Assembly (NCBI GenBank): GCA_930367215.1
Contig: OV884056.1
Span: forward strand, 316,230,709 to 316,294,708
Source: Pollenia angustigena
Lineage: Eukaryota; Arthropoda; Insecta; Diptera; Polleniidae
Length of the DNA: 64,000 bases
Direction of reading: 5' to 3'
Part shown: piece by piece, positions 34,153-45,205 of the stretch
Layout of the letters: every line of letters begins with the position of its first letter
Numbering within the stretch: the first letter of the stretch is position 1
The notes under the pieces: model-generated
What the model saw: only the letters and a program-made list of their open reading frames with translations
What the model was told of the DNA's origin: nothing
Database searches by the model: none
Translations under genes and position numbers: made by a program

Positions 34153-34589
34153 GTCTGAGTTCATACGGCTCATGTCTTATTGACAAGATTCTTCCTTTTT
34201 CTTCTTTGAACATGAATTGGCGTTCAAATGATTCATGCCATGTTGACGACATGTGCATTGTTGATATTGAAAACAATAACAAAATTAAACAACGAATGAA
34301 AAAGCAAAACGTAAAGACAGTACACCCTACAAGAAATGAACGAGCAAGTAGTCACATTTTTCATGTTGGTGTTAAGAAAATGATAGAAAGAAATGACCGA
34401 AATAAAGTTTTCGGTCACATTCAGTCATTTCTTTCTATCATTTTCTTAACACCAAAATGAAAAATGTAACTACTCGCTCATTCATTTATTGTAGCGCATG
34501 CATCTGTGTACTCGTTTCTTTTCCCCTCGTCCCTCTCGACTATAAAATAGCAATCATGTCAATAAGACAAGAGCCGTATGAACACAGAC
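34153..34589. mobile_element. Harbinger-type MITE with internal long hairpin, 437 bp
   Basis: The ends GTCTGAGTTCATACGGCTCA and inverted GTCTGTGTTCATACGGCTCT pair over about 33 bp into TGTCTTATTGACA. TAA flanks both (34150-34152, 34590-34592). Inside, 34335-34398 and 34420-34482 form a second stem of about 60 bp around AAGAAAATGATAGAAAGAAA, with a small loop that itself contains GACCGAAA...TTTCGGTC. A left-truncated copy without this hairpin is at 35490-35731. Confidence 0.8.
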
Positions 34590-34639
34590 TAAGATCACAT
34601 CGGATTTTATTATAGAGGTGGTTAAAGTTTCCCAGCTTT

Positions 34640-34975
34640 GACCCGTTCTTGCAGTTTATCGGTATATATGTAAAACTATGTTTTCTTTACATCTGAGGTG
34701 TAGGATATGCTCGGCAACTTTGAAGAAAAGTTATGGCAAATATTTTTGTAAGAACATATTAAACCTCTAACTCCCCCTCCTTCAAGAAATATAAATAATA
34801 TTCGGCATAAAAAACTTTTATATGAGTCTTCAACTTAATAACTTAATTTTGCTTCTGGCGGGTCAATGATTGCCCATGAGTCCAAAATGGGGTACACTTG
34901 CAAATATTTTTTCTGTAAACTGTGGTGTAGGGTAACATGTGGTCGGTCTAGTCAGGCTATACTTTCTTACTTATT
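34640..34975 (-). repeat. Dispersed repeat shared with 4.1 kb
   Basis: The segment includes TCTGAGGTGTAGGATATGCT and, 240 bases on, CTGTGGTGTAGGGTAACATG followed by GGTCGGTCTAGTCAGGCTAT. The reverse complement of the latter matches 4160-4205 (AGTCAAGCCCGACCATG...CCCTACACCACAG). It has the flavour of a second DINE-like family, but ends were not defined. Confidence 0.45.
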
Positions 34976-35068
34976 TTTTAATTAATATCACAAATTTTTA
35001 TTTGAAATCAATATTTATTTTTTTCTGTATGGGTTTCCACCCAAGAAAGCCTAGAACAAGAAAACCCA

Positions 35069-35262
35069 ATGCGAATTGACTAAAAGGTGAGGTCAACTCT
35101 ACAACAACACTGCTGCTGTGGTCGGGTTGTCAAAAATATTGCTAGTAAAAAATAGGTTTGTCTGCATAAAAAACTAGTTTGTATACAACCTTTGACAAGT
35201 CGACCACTGAAAAAAACACCATATGTTGACTTGACCCCACCTTCTAGTCAATTCGCCTTGCC
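35069..35262. mobile_element. MITE with GCGAATTGACTA termini, about 190 bp
   Basis: Left AATGCGAATTGACTAAAAGG and inverted right AAGGCGAATTGACTAGAAGG pair and continue into TGRGGTCAA. A related pair of ends (CCAAGGCNAATTC) bounds 41394-41540. Boundaries are good to a few bases and no duplication is clear. Confidence 0.6.
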
Positions 35263-35489
35263 AAAAACAAAGTTTAAATCTTTTGCGCATGTTGGACAAA
35301 TGACGTCACGCAAGCTGGCAAACTAATTACCGTGCTTGTTTAATTGCCAGGTTGCCAGGTCTTTTAAACTGCATACATATCTTATAAAATACTTGGGACT
35401 TTTAGTCTTGGTAACCCTTGTTACGAGCAAATTGCGTCAACTAACAGTAAATCGTGCGCGTGGTAAAATTTAAATTGAATCTTACTTAG

Positions 35490-35731
35490 TATGATTCTTA
35501 CAAGATTCTTCCTTTTTCTTCTTTGAACATGAATTGGCGTTCAAATGATTCATGTCATGTTGACGACACATGCTTTTTGATATTGAAAACAATAACAAAA
35601 TTAAACAACGAACGAAAAAGCAAAACGTTAAGACAGTACATGCATCTGTGTACTCGTTTATATTCCCCTCGTCCCTCTCGCCTATAAAGTAGCAACCATG
35701 TCAATAAGACAAGAGCCGTATGAACACAGGC
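35490..35731. mobile_element. Truncated second copy of the 34.15-kb MITE
   Basis: From AAGATTCTTCCTTTTTCTTC to GCCGTATGAACACAGGC this copy follows 34188-34589 closely but lacks the left terminus, and the segment corresponding to the long hairpin (about 34320-34490) is absent. It ends directly at TTA and the next MITE. Confidence 0.75.
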
Positions 35732-35734
35732 TTA

Positions 35735-36049
35735 AGGCCTTGTCAGATAAAACTTTTGCTTCGCGTTGCGTTAGAGATTCGCTTTGACATCTTAGATGAA
35801 ATATACATACTTATAGGAAACATGTCACATAAAATACTTTTAACGCAGAGCGAAGCGAAAAGTTAGGCAACTCACATATTTTGCGCGCTTTGACAATCTG
35901 CTAGTACAATTTTTTATTTATTTTTTTTTTTAAACACAATGCGTGAGTGTGGTCAAAGTTTTCATTGTGTCATACACCTTTTGGTAAACGCTTTTCTGTC
36001 CACGTAAGAAACGTCACGCAAAGCGAAGAAGTTGTATCTGACACGGCCT
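35735..36049. mobile_element. Harbinger-type MITE, 315 bp, TTA duplication
   Basis: Ends AGGCCTTGTCAGATAAAACT and inverted AGGCCGTGTCAGATACAACT pair for about 35 bp into TTYGCTTCGC. TTA lies outside both (35732-35734, 36050-36052). The right TTA is at the same time the left TTA of the next MITE. Confidence 0.8.
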
Positions 36050-36052
36050 TTA

Positions 36053-36522
36053 AGGTGGAAGTACATAACACGCGTTAGTTAGTCGACGAGTATCATGCGT
36101 TTTAAAACTTTAACGCGTAAAAAATTGCAAGTTACACAACACGCGTTACAAAAGCCATTCCTGTCAGCTGTTTTTTATTTGTTTACTTATTTGTGCATTA
36201 AAAACGGGTTCGAAAGTATATCAAGATTTTGTTATTTTATTGAATTTATTCTTTTTAAATAAATATTGTATGTTTTTTAAGCTCTTCAATAAGTTTTTCT
36301 TTCATGATTCACAAATTTGTTAAATTATTTTTTTAGTTGTCAGCTGATTACTTGTCAGAAATACACAACGCGTTAAAAAGTTCAAAGTTAACCAACTTTC
36401 TGGCGCAAACGCGTCAAAATATTTTGCACGTAGCTTGATTTATGAAAATACACTAGTTTAACTTTTTTTGACAGAAGATGACAGAGCACGCGCGCACTAA
36501 CGCGTTTTATGTACTTCTACTT
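36053..36522. mobile_element. Harbinger-type MITE abutting the previous one, 470 bp
   Basis: Ends AGGTGGAAGTACATAACACG and inverted AAGTAGAAGTACATAAAACG pair for about 28 bp into CGTTAG. TTA lies outside both (36050-36052, 36523-36525). The interior holds many AACGCGT palindromes. Sharing one TTA with the neighbour means one MITE inserted into the duplication of the other. Confidence 0.8.
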
Positions 36523-36525
36523 TTA

Positions 36526-37727
36526 GACATTTCTGCATAAGCGTATTTATTTTTGCTTGCTGTTATTGAGTAGTGGATGTTTTTGTGCTGCCAAGTTCTA
36601 ACCTTTGTAAAGCAGCGGTTAGTCAGGAAATTACTCTGGAAATTATAGAAAAAGAGAGAAAAAGGAAACATACATTCACACAAACAAACGCATGTATATA
36701 AATATTTATATACATACAATAAAGATAAAAAACGTCTTAAGATTTTAATTTTCATATTAAATTAATATAAAGCTTTTAGCTAAAGGTGTGGTCTTATTTT
36801 GTATGTAAGATAACAATTTAAACAATTAAAAACGATTGCCAAATGCCTTCAAAATAAGTACTTATTTGCACTTCCAAAATGCATGTACATAAATAAGTAT
36901 GTCAACATTTAACTTCTACATAAATTATGCATGTTTAAAAACATTTGTAGATTTTTTAGGTTTCTTTAATTTTATAAAGGAAATAACTAATAACTGAGAC
37001 CAAGTAAATGTTTAACAATTAAATATTTATATTTAAACAAATAGTCAATTTTGTAATAGATGCTGCATTGATCATGAAGTTGTGTTGAAATAAATAATAA
37101 AATTGGTTTTAAAAATGTCAATATTTTCATTAAAACTCATATTTTTCTCTATAAAGAACACAGACTTTTTACTTGTTCCGTATTTTGTTATAATAAATAC
37201 TAGCAGCCAAGGCGAATTCGTGTATCCAGTGGTGGTAATACTACAACAAGTACAACTTTAGTCAGTGGTGCCAACTTTGAGGAGACTAAGCGCATAAAGA
37301 CATATGAAAATAAAAAAAGGATGGCTTAAGTTAATGCTTGGTCATCTGCGTCCTCATTTCGTTATTCACTGTCTATACGATATTTGAAAACTTTTTATGT
37401 TGTGTTAGAACTAACTTTTAAGCATAACTCGACAGGTATTTTGTAGCTTTGTAGACATTAATGACCTCTCATTTGTAAGCAATTTACTTCCAAGATGTCA
37501 ACAACAACAGAGACACACTTGTACTCAGCTGTTAAATTGAAAGTAAATTGCCAAACAAATGGAAAGATGAAATTGAAAGCCATCTCGTGGTCAATTTAAA
37601 AAGTGTGAGTGTGTTAGTAAAAAACTGAGAGTGTATTGCAAATTGAAAGAAATTGAAAAGCAAAACTTGATCGTGTGGCCACCAAGTTAGGTACCGTTAC
37701 GATTTTATAGCAAAACCAATTTTATCG
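36526..37727. other. Non-coding stretch
   Basis: No gene is supported. The phrase CCAAGGCGAATTCGTGTATC near 37208 resembles the ends of the MITEs at 35069 and 41394 but no partner end was found. Confidence 0.4.
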
Positions 37728-37730
37728 TAA

Positions 37731-38018
37731 AGCCTGGTACTCTGTTCAACATTACATTTCACGTGAAATGCTGTCAGAACGCATATGAAAAAAACTTGTG
37801 CGGAATATCTATGAAATAACGTTGATAGAGTTGTAATCTGTTCATTCACATACATGTGGGGTTTACATACGCAAAACAATGTCGCATACATTGAAGGAAT
37901 AAAAACGTCAAACTTTACAAACTCGCATGATAGGTAACATTGATACATGTCAAAATTTTCGTGTGAAACAATTAATGTTGCTCAACATTTTTCACAAGCT
38001 TGAACAGAGTACTAGGCT
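37731..38018. mobile_element. Harbinger-type MITE, 288 bp, TAA duplication
   Basis: Ends AGCCTGGTACTCTGTTCAA and inverted AGCCTAGTACTCTGTTCAA differ at one position; TAA is duplicated outside (37728-37730, 38019-38021). The right half shares sequence with 51051-51150, which is a second copy broken by another element. Confidence 0.85.
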
Positions 38019-38021
38019 TAA

Positions 38022-38353
38022 GTGACAAATTTCATACAAAATGTATATGAAATAAAATAAAAAATCTCTCTCCTGTAAAATTTGATTTTTGGCGCTTACA
38101 TTATTTTCGCGGTTAGGGCTCGATATTATATAGAACTCGGTAAAGACAGAAAGACAATAAATGTAACCATACAGAAGCAAAAACGCGCTAAATTGTAATG
38201 GCCAAAAGGGTGGAAATGAGCGATTTTTGGTTTGGGGCTTATAAATTTTTACGCGTTTCAAATACTTAAAAAAGAGCTAAATCTAACCAAAAAAAGGCTA
38301 AGTTAGCATTACTGGCTTAAATTGAACGAAAAGTCAAAGAAACAAGCAACTTC
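38022..38353. other. Non-coding stretch
   Basis: No supported feature between two MITEs; an 89-codon minus-strand frame here has low-complexity, chance-like composition. Confidence 0.4.
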
Positions 38354-38725
38354 CCTGCAAATAATATTCGACCACCTGATCTATTTTGATAAAATGGACT
38401 ACTCCATGGACTGGTCCGATGTAATAAAAGCATGGACCATGTCATTGTTAAAAAGTGTTTGTAGTGAGACGACTTGTCTTCGTTTTTTAACGACGTGCTT
38501 TCGTTTTTAAACGACTTTAAAATTAATCCTCTTGTGTATACCATGGAGTAGTTTTAAAACTACTCCTTAGTAGTCCAAAGCTGGGTAATATGGTCCTACC
38601 CTAGGACATCGTAATGTTAAATATACCATGTTTTTTCCATTCGTTTGGGCTACTTTTGGACTAGTCCTGGTCTCTTGTGGGCTACTCTTTACACGCGTGT
38701 TTTGAATGGTCCTCTTATTTGCAGG
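38354..38725. mobile_element. Foldback MITE rich in GGACTA/TAGTCC, 372 bp
   Basis: Termini CCTGCAAATAATATTCGACC and inverted CCTGCAAATAAGAGGACCAT pair at their outer 11-12 bases. The interior has repeated GGACTA, TAGTCC, ACTACTCC and GGACCAT palindromes. A related element with CCTTGCAGATAA ends is at 50497-51044. No clear target duplication here. Confidence 0.6.
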
Positions 38726-39670
38726 TTTTTGAATTTCTTTCTCAAAGGCCGGGTTTTAAAGATGTGGATTAAGTTTAAACTTAGTTAAAAGTATGAAACT
38801 TGGATTTTTCCAACGAAATGTGATTTTTAATTTATTATTTCACTAAAGACCGTCAAAATTTTGTAAACAAACTTGGTAATGGCGGCACAAATCTGTTTTC
38901 AGATTAACTAAACCTAGGGATGAAACGATACCTCTAAGGTATCGATACTTTTACTCGATGTGGTATCGCTCGTAAAGTATCGATACCTACTTAGAATCGA
39001 TAAAAAAGTATCGATACTTAGTTACTTGTATGGGTACTTGTATCGGTTTGTATGATAAAGGAATAGAAAGCAGCATTTAAAAACGTTCTTGTTAGTGTTT
39101 TATTACTATACAATAAAATAAGAACTTCGACCTATTAGAATTTTTGTGCAAAACGATAAGTGTAAAGATTGAGACCACTTTTAGTTACTACCTAGTACCA
39201 ATTTCCTTTCGAAAAATCATTTTTATCTTAGGAAACAAAAAACGTTCAGGATAACAACCTTCATTCACCTTTTATTCCAGAAATCAACAATGTCACTATG
39301 AATTTATCTTAAATGTAAATATGTATTTTATTTCCTTTCAATAATTTCTTAAGATCAAGGTCAGTTTTATATAAAGAATATTTATTTAAAATTTATCCAA
39401 TATTTTGCTATCTCAATGGATAGCTTCTTCAGGGATTTTTTGTTTTTTTTTATATTTCAAAAAAATTTTTTTAAAAAACGAAATAATATTAAGAAGGTCG
39501 AAGAAATTAAGCTAAATAATTTATGTATTTTATTTTTAAATTGATAAATATATAATAAAGGGTGGTAAAACCATAATCCATGATGTTAATTGTGAGACAC
39601 GCCTTAACGTCAAGTTTTTTGCGCAACTTAAATTTACCTTTCTTTGTTTCAGTATTTGACAACTTCGATT

Positions 39671-40013
39671 ATTGAGAGGTACACAATTGAGCGGCGCGTT
39701 AAGATTAATAAAGACTTTTAAGAAAATGGGCGTTCAATCAAAATGCATATAATGCACATCGTGATTTTTTTGGTCAGTATAATCGACCAAATGTTTCCAC
39801 AATCGGGAGAATTGCGCGTAAATTTCAGCAAACCGGGTCTGTAGGAAATGGGAAAATATATGTGCATGCTCCCGAGTTAGTTCTGCGGCAGGCGGCGTCT
39901 TCGAAAATAAGGTCGGCCACACAATTATCTTGAATGGTGTTCGCTATCTCGGGATGATAACAAACTTCCTATAGCCAGAAATTGAGGAAATGGACCTAGA
40001 CGATATGTGGTTT
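39671..40013 (+). pseudogene. Tc1/mariner-type transposase relic, N-terminal part
   Basis: The plus strand reads ERYTIERRVKINKDF, then a stop, then ENGRSIK, a one-base frameshift, and AYNAHRDFFGQYNRP, NVSTIGRIARKFQQTGSVGN. This is the N-terminal helix-turn-helix part of a transposase group common in insects, the same group as the copy at 56650-57644. After about 39930 the frame fails. Bases 39975-40013 read PEIEEMDLDDMWF, the stretch just ahead of the second catalytic aspartate, so the middle is deleted. The rest is cut off at 40026 by another element. Confidence 0.7.
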
Positions 40014-40025
40014 ATAGGTGTGGAA

Positions 40026-41000
40026 TAGGGATGCCAAAAGGGACCAGGTTTTTTGAAACCCGGGATTCGGGATTTTTAATTCAAAAAAAGGGATCCCGGG
40101 ACGGATCGGGATTTTTCGAGATTTCATATATAAAGCCAATTTTAAAATTTATATAATTATAATTTAATGTTTATGTATAAGATTTGAAACAAATTAATTC
40201 ATGAAGAAAATTAAACTCATTACAAAATAAAACTGTTTAGTGTATTCTTTTAAAGTAATATGTATTAAAACTTATATTTTAAAAAGATTCTTAAACAAAT
40301 CAATGACGTCAGATAATTGATACCTTATTTTATCGCAAACATATGCTGCCGACGAAACCAATATTCGCATTCAACACTTCTGGGTGGTATCGTAAATAAA
40401 TAACTACAAATCGCTCATTTGCTGCAAGACCGGCATAACTCAAAAAATGAAATTTTGGACTTAGTGATGCAGAATTGTTGTCTTTTTATCTTTTATACTT
40501 TCCCAGTTTGAAGAGAATGTGTCTTCTTTTTTTCTAAGTAGTTAGAACAAATCAAAAACTTTAAATGCATTTATCTCGAAATTTATTTATTTTGAGTTAT
40601 GCCGGTCTTGCAGCAAATGAGCGATATATACTACATGACAATATTTAATTTATTTTATCTCAATTATATATATGCAAGTATTAATCTAATAAAATAAACT
40701 TATATGTGTCAAAAGACTTTTGGTAGAACCCCCTAAAGTTGTTAACATCTTTTTGAACAACTTGCATTTCCACTTAGAAAAAAAACCCACCATCTGATTT
40801 TGTTTTCGTGGTACATAATGCATTGCATGTAACATTTATTCACTTGTGGCCAGTTAAAAATTAGATTCATGGCCAGTATGAATTAATATTGAATTTTTAC
40901 TAAGCCCAAAATCTCGGGATTTTTGTATCAAACCCCGGGATTCGGGACTTAAATTTTTAGAATAATCCCGGGTTTTCGGTATTCGAGATTGGCATCCCTA
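40026..41000. mobile_element. hAT-like element with TAGGGATGCCAA termini, 975 bp
   Basis: Ends TAGGGATGCCAA are inverted and perfect over 12 bp. The outside 8-mers GTGTGGAA and GTGTTTAC share five positions, a worn duplication at best. CCCGGGATTCGGGA phrases repeat near both ends (40070, 40936). A TCGCTCATTTGC MITE is inserted at 40411-40624. A broken relative starts at 23492. Confidence 0.65.
40411..40624. mobile_element. TCGCTCATTTGC MITE, copy 2
   Basis: This 214-bp copy starts TCGCTCATTTGCTGCAAGAC and ends with its inverse. The right side is followed by TA; the left has AA. It gives the uninterrupted reference for the copy at 60014-61333 (TTTCTAAGTAGTTAG at its centre). Confidence 0.75.
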
Positions 41001-41393
41001 GTGTTTACTGGTCAAATGGTTTCTTGATACCGTTACTGCTGCTCCAGCTTTGGAAAATAATCAAAAATTTAAGATTAATTTCAATACCAAAGTTAAACGA
41101 TTACTTTTGACCGATACCGAGTATTTTTTTACCGATACTACTTAATACTCGGTTGCTAAGTATCGATTACAAAAATACTTGGTACTTATATAAAAGTATC
41201 GAATATGTACTTGTATTTACTCGTATCGTTTCATCCCTAACTAAACCTATTCTATTCGCCGTCATATCAAAATTCTTTTATTTTCCATCCAGGATCATCG
41301 GTGTTACACATACAACCACATATTCACTAATACTACTATAGCGCTCGATGAGAAATTATTGACAGTGTACAGACCCCTTTAAATTAGCAATAA

Positions 41394-41540
41394 CCAAGGC
41401 CAATTCACTACAGCTGAACGCGAGAGATCAGCTGACTATTTTTTGCATCGTACATTTTGTTCTAATTCGTTTTGTTATTTTGCCAAAAAATCTGATTTCG
41501 CAAAATAAACTAAATATTTTTCAGAGCGAATTTGCCTTGG
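41394..41540. mobile_element. Short MITE with CCAAGGC ends, about 147 bp
   Basis: Left CCAAGGCCAATTCACTACAG and inverted right CCAAGGCAAATTCGCTCTGA pair over about 17 bp. The ends resemble those at 35069-35262. The duplication is not evident. Confidence 0.55.
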
Positions 41541-42834
41541 CACTAGCTGAAATACTAAGAGTTAAATTTAATTGACACAAGTTTGGTTGATGACTGTGTT
41601 ATGACAACGTAAATATCCGGGTCTACCTTAACAAAGTCTTACTTCCTGTTCAATTACAATACAATTGGTAATAGAAGCTGACCTGTTACTACCAAATCTA
41701 TTTGAATTTTTTCAAAATGTCAATGTTTAAGCATTTTTGTTTTTTTTTTTTTAATTTATTTACTTTTTTCGGTCAACTTGAATAAACAAAACAAATCACA
41801 ACTACAAGAAAAAATGTAATAAAACAAAAATGAAGTATGTAGTGGCTCCCAGCTTCACAAATAAACTACAATCGAATTTGTTAAGCTACTTGTGAAGATG
41901 ATGATGGCCTTGTTGTTATACGCAGCTTTTATGTCTTAAAAAAGAAAAAATAAATGTTTTTTTTATTATTATTTAAAAAGCGTCTCATCGTACTCTTTTA
42001 TAAATACTGTTTGTACTAAAAATACAATACTTTTTTTTAAACTATATAAATCAGCTCCTCTTCAGAATTTGTTATTGCTGTCCGCCTTATAATACAAATT
42101 TCAACGCCGCGGCGCGCCGTCTTTTACAGCAGCATCATTATTATCATCATTATTCACAATAATGATGTTAGTTAGGACTGACAGTTGTTGGGTATGAATA
42201 TAAATTTTTATAGTGGGGTTTTGTGTCTTTTGAATTTTATTGTTTCACCACTATTGTGTGTGTGTGTGTGTGTATGCTTGTTTTTTGGTCCATTCATCTG
42301 TTTGACAGGTGATTGTGTCACAATTTAAACTTAAATTATTTGAAATTTATGAAATTTTTTTATTCATTATTATCAGGTTGTAAACCAATATTCAAAATAT
42401 TATTTTATTATTCGATGGGAAAATATTTTTATAAGGGAAAATAATTTTATATAAAAGTTATAAAAAAACATTTAACGGTTTTTTTTATTAGAAGGTTGAA
42501 ACTTGCAACGTTTAAACTTGTCATTAAAGCTATAACAATTTAAAAAAAGTTTTATTAACTTGCTGTAAAGTAAGTAAAGAATTCTGACCTTTGCAAATGA
42601 CCAAGATAATTTTTGAAATAAATCCAGACGTACACGGAAAAAAAGGCTTAAATTAAACAATTCGTTCAGAGAATTAAATTGGTTACTATTTTTGCCCCTG
42701 CAAAAGAATTGATCATATCAATTAACGTATTTGTATTTTCGAGTCATGCGACACAAATTTAGTCAATTTAAAAATTAACCGCATAAACAACATATACACA
42801 AACATTTAAATTTATGTGTTTGATCAGTGTTCGG
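41541..42834. other. Non-coding stretch with TG microsatellite and GC-rich spot
   Basis: No gene is supported. A (TG)n run lies at 42255-42273. Bases 42104-42121 (CGCCGCGGCGCGCCGTC-like) are strikingly G/C-rich and palindromic for this window, followed by a CAT/ATT repeat tract. Such a spot could be a regulatory or untranslated region of a host gene, but this is only a guess. Confidence 0.4.
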
Positions 42835-43291
42835 TAGATTTGTGGAAAACACAAACGCTAATAGTGTTTGTGTAGAAAATTATTAAAAAAATAACGTTTT
42901 TTTTATCAAACTCAACAAAAGATGTGAACATTAAATTCCGTTCGGTTTTTTTTTTTTGAAAATCCACAAACTTTAATGTGTTCGGTTCGGCTCATTAAAG
43001 TTCGTCCCTTTTGGCTGGTAGAAAAAACCAAACATTTTTTACGAAAACAAAATACACACATGAAAAAAACATTTTAGAACATTAAAATATAATGTTTGTC
43101 TACAGTATCACTACAATTGTTCTGTTTTTTAACGAAGAACCGAACATTTTATAATGTTCGGTTCTTTCTTGAAAATAGTTACGAACGGTATTAAGGGTTG
43201 TGTATGTCTTCACAATCACTAAAAAAATAGATATCGTTCCTGGGTGTGTGCGCCGAACGTTAAATAATGTACTGTTTATTTTTGAACACTG
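42835..43291. mobile_element. hAT MITE with CAGTGTTC termini, 457 bp
   Basis: The ends CAGTGTTCGGTAG and inverted CAGTGTTCAAAAA share the first eight bases. The 8-mers outside, TGTTTGAT and GTTTTGAT, agree at six of eight positions. GTTCGGTTC/GAACCGAAC palindromes fill the interior. A longer relative in reverse orientation is at 45206-46642. Confidence 0.7.
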
Positions 43292-43299
43292 GTTTTGAT

Positions 43300-44080
43300 A
43301 AAAAAAATTAATTGCAGCAAACAAAAAATTAATGTACACCAATTAATTATTTAATTAAACAATTTATGACAAATTATTTTTCTTTGTAATAATGAATGAC
43401 CTTCCTGCAGAAGTCTAATTAATAGGCTCTATTCCCCCCACCCTTCTTTCCACAACCTAAACTCCCAGTTTCAACACAATACAGTGCATTAGTAGGATAT
43501 CGTGCCTCGAACTCATTATGCTATCGTCATCAAAATATGAAGCTCCATTATGTTTTGCTTTGAAACTTTCTTAGATTTTAGCAAAAGTATCAAAGCTTTA
43601 ATATCTAAACGATGAAAAAATGTCTTCTGTAGGTTTTATATAAAATATATTCTTATTTCTTCGACCTCTTTTTTTTAATATGTATTATACTTTAAGTGTT
43701 TGAGCTTAAGGTGAAAAAGTGACATTAAGCTTAAACAATTTATTGAAGTATTATGTTTTCGCTAAAAGCAATATTAGTTTTTAGCATAAATTTAGATTTT
43801 AATGGTTATTAAAAAATAAAAAGCAAAAAATAGAATTGTTCTAGAACTGTGTAAAACTTGAAATTTAATATTTAAGAAACAAACTTAGTCAAACTGAATG
43901 TTGAATCGTCTATTTAGCATAGAAATTATATGCCGTTATTATTAACAAGTTTTAAGCACTATTAATGTATGCTAAGTTTTATAACGTTATTATTGATTTT
44001 ATATTAACAAATTATAAGTCTTATAAATATGAATGAATAACAATTATGTTCGCTTTATATTACAAAGTGTATATATATGT
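43300..44080. other. Non-coding stretch
   Basis: A/T-rich with no supported feature. A (TA)n-like tract at 44071-44088 forms the target of the adjacent foldback element. Confidence 0.45.
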
Positions 44081-44088
44081 ATATATAG

Positions 44089-45193
44089 CAGAGCTGTAAA
44101 TGAATCATTCATTTTTGATTTTAATTCATTAATGAATTAGCAAATTTTAAATTAATTCTTTTCACACAAATAAATGAATTGAATGAAATTTGAGTCAATT
44201 CAAATGTATTAGACAGAAATGAATTACAATTCGTTTTCCAATTCAAATGAATTTGTAAATTGCAATTCATTTCCAATTCAAACGAATTTCCTAAAGTGAA
44301 TTGCAATTCATTTTACAGATTCATTTGAATTGAATTGATTTTGAATTTATTCAAATGAATTAGAAAAAAAAAATTGCAATTCGAATGAATGAAATCAAAA
44401 TGAGTTGCAATCAATCAAATTCAAGAGCAGATCTAGGGGGAATTACTAAAATTTACTATTTTTTATTGCAGTTTGAAGTTTTAATTACAAAAAGTAAACA
44501 AATTTTCCAATTGTAGTAAAAATAGTTAGAATTTCGAGTAAACGAAAATAGCTTTGACAGCAAAAAATGTTGTTGAGATTCAAAATTGCTAAAATCTTTA
44601 AAATTCGATTGAATTTAAAAAAAATTAATTTTCCACAATACACAAATATGAGATTATTTAAACAAAAAATTATTGTTAAACACACATTTAATAATATTTT
44701 ACACTATTTAATAAAAATTAAAATTTAAGTTTCTTTTAGCAAATAAACAAAATTTTTCCATTTTAATAAGATTTTCGCCTATACCTAATAATTAAATTCC
44801 TATTTTGCTGCTTCCTGACAATTCCATTCCAATGCAAAATCAATTCAAATTTCAATCAATTCAGTTCAAATGAGTTGGAAAGGAATTGCTAATTCTTTTT
44901 TCTAATTCATTTTGAATTAATTCAAAATCAATTCAATTTAAATGAATCTGTAAAATGAATTGCAATTCACTTTAAGAAATTCGTTTGAATTGAAAACGAA
45001 TTGCAATTCATTTTACAAATTCATTTGAATTGGAAAACGAATTGTAATTCATTTCTGTCTAATACATTTGAATTGACTCAAATTTCATTCAATTAATTTA
45101 TTTGTGTGAAAAGAATTAATTCAAAATTTGCTAATTCAATACATGAATGATTCACGAATTAATTCAAAAATGAATGATTCATTTACAGCTCTG
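44089..45193. mobile_element. Giant foldback hAT element, 1105 bp, 8-bp duplication
   Basis: The left terminus CAGAGCTGTAAATGAATCAT is exactly inverted at the right, and ATATATAG is duplicated outside (44081-44088, 45194-45201). The arms pair along roughly 300 bp each (44089-44400 and 44870-45193) with modest divergence, leaving a central loop of about 450 bp. The arms are built from repeats of AATTCATTTGAATT and AATTGCAATTCATTT, each a palindrome. CAG termini and the 8-bp duplication identify hAT; coding capacity is absent. Confidence 0.85.
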
Positions 45194-45205
45194 ATATATA
45201 GCAAT

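Larger units (their letters stand above)
38915..41239. mobile_element. hAT element, 2325 bp, with nested insertions
   Basis: The termini TAGGGATGAAACGATAC and its inverse are near perfect, and ACTAAACC is duplicated exactly (38907-38914, 41240-41247). Both subterminal regions repeat GTATCGATAC-like palindromes (38930-39060, 41070-41225), probably transposase-binding repeats. Between them lie the remains of a mariner-type transposase (39671-40013) and another element (40026-41000), so the original non-autonomous hAT was short. Confidence 0.85.

Noticed and set aside
34038..34460. A single 140-codon gene
   Set aside because: From 34150 onward the frame runs through a MITE and its hairpin. Only the part before the MITE is kept as a weak candidate.
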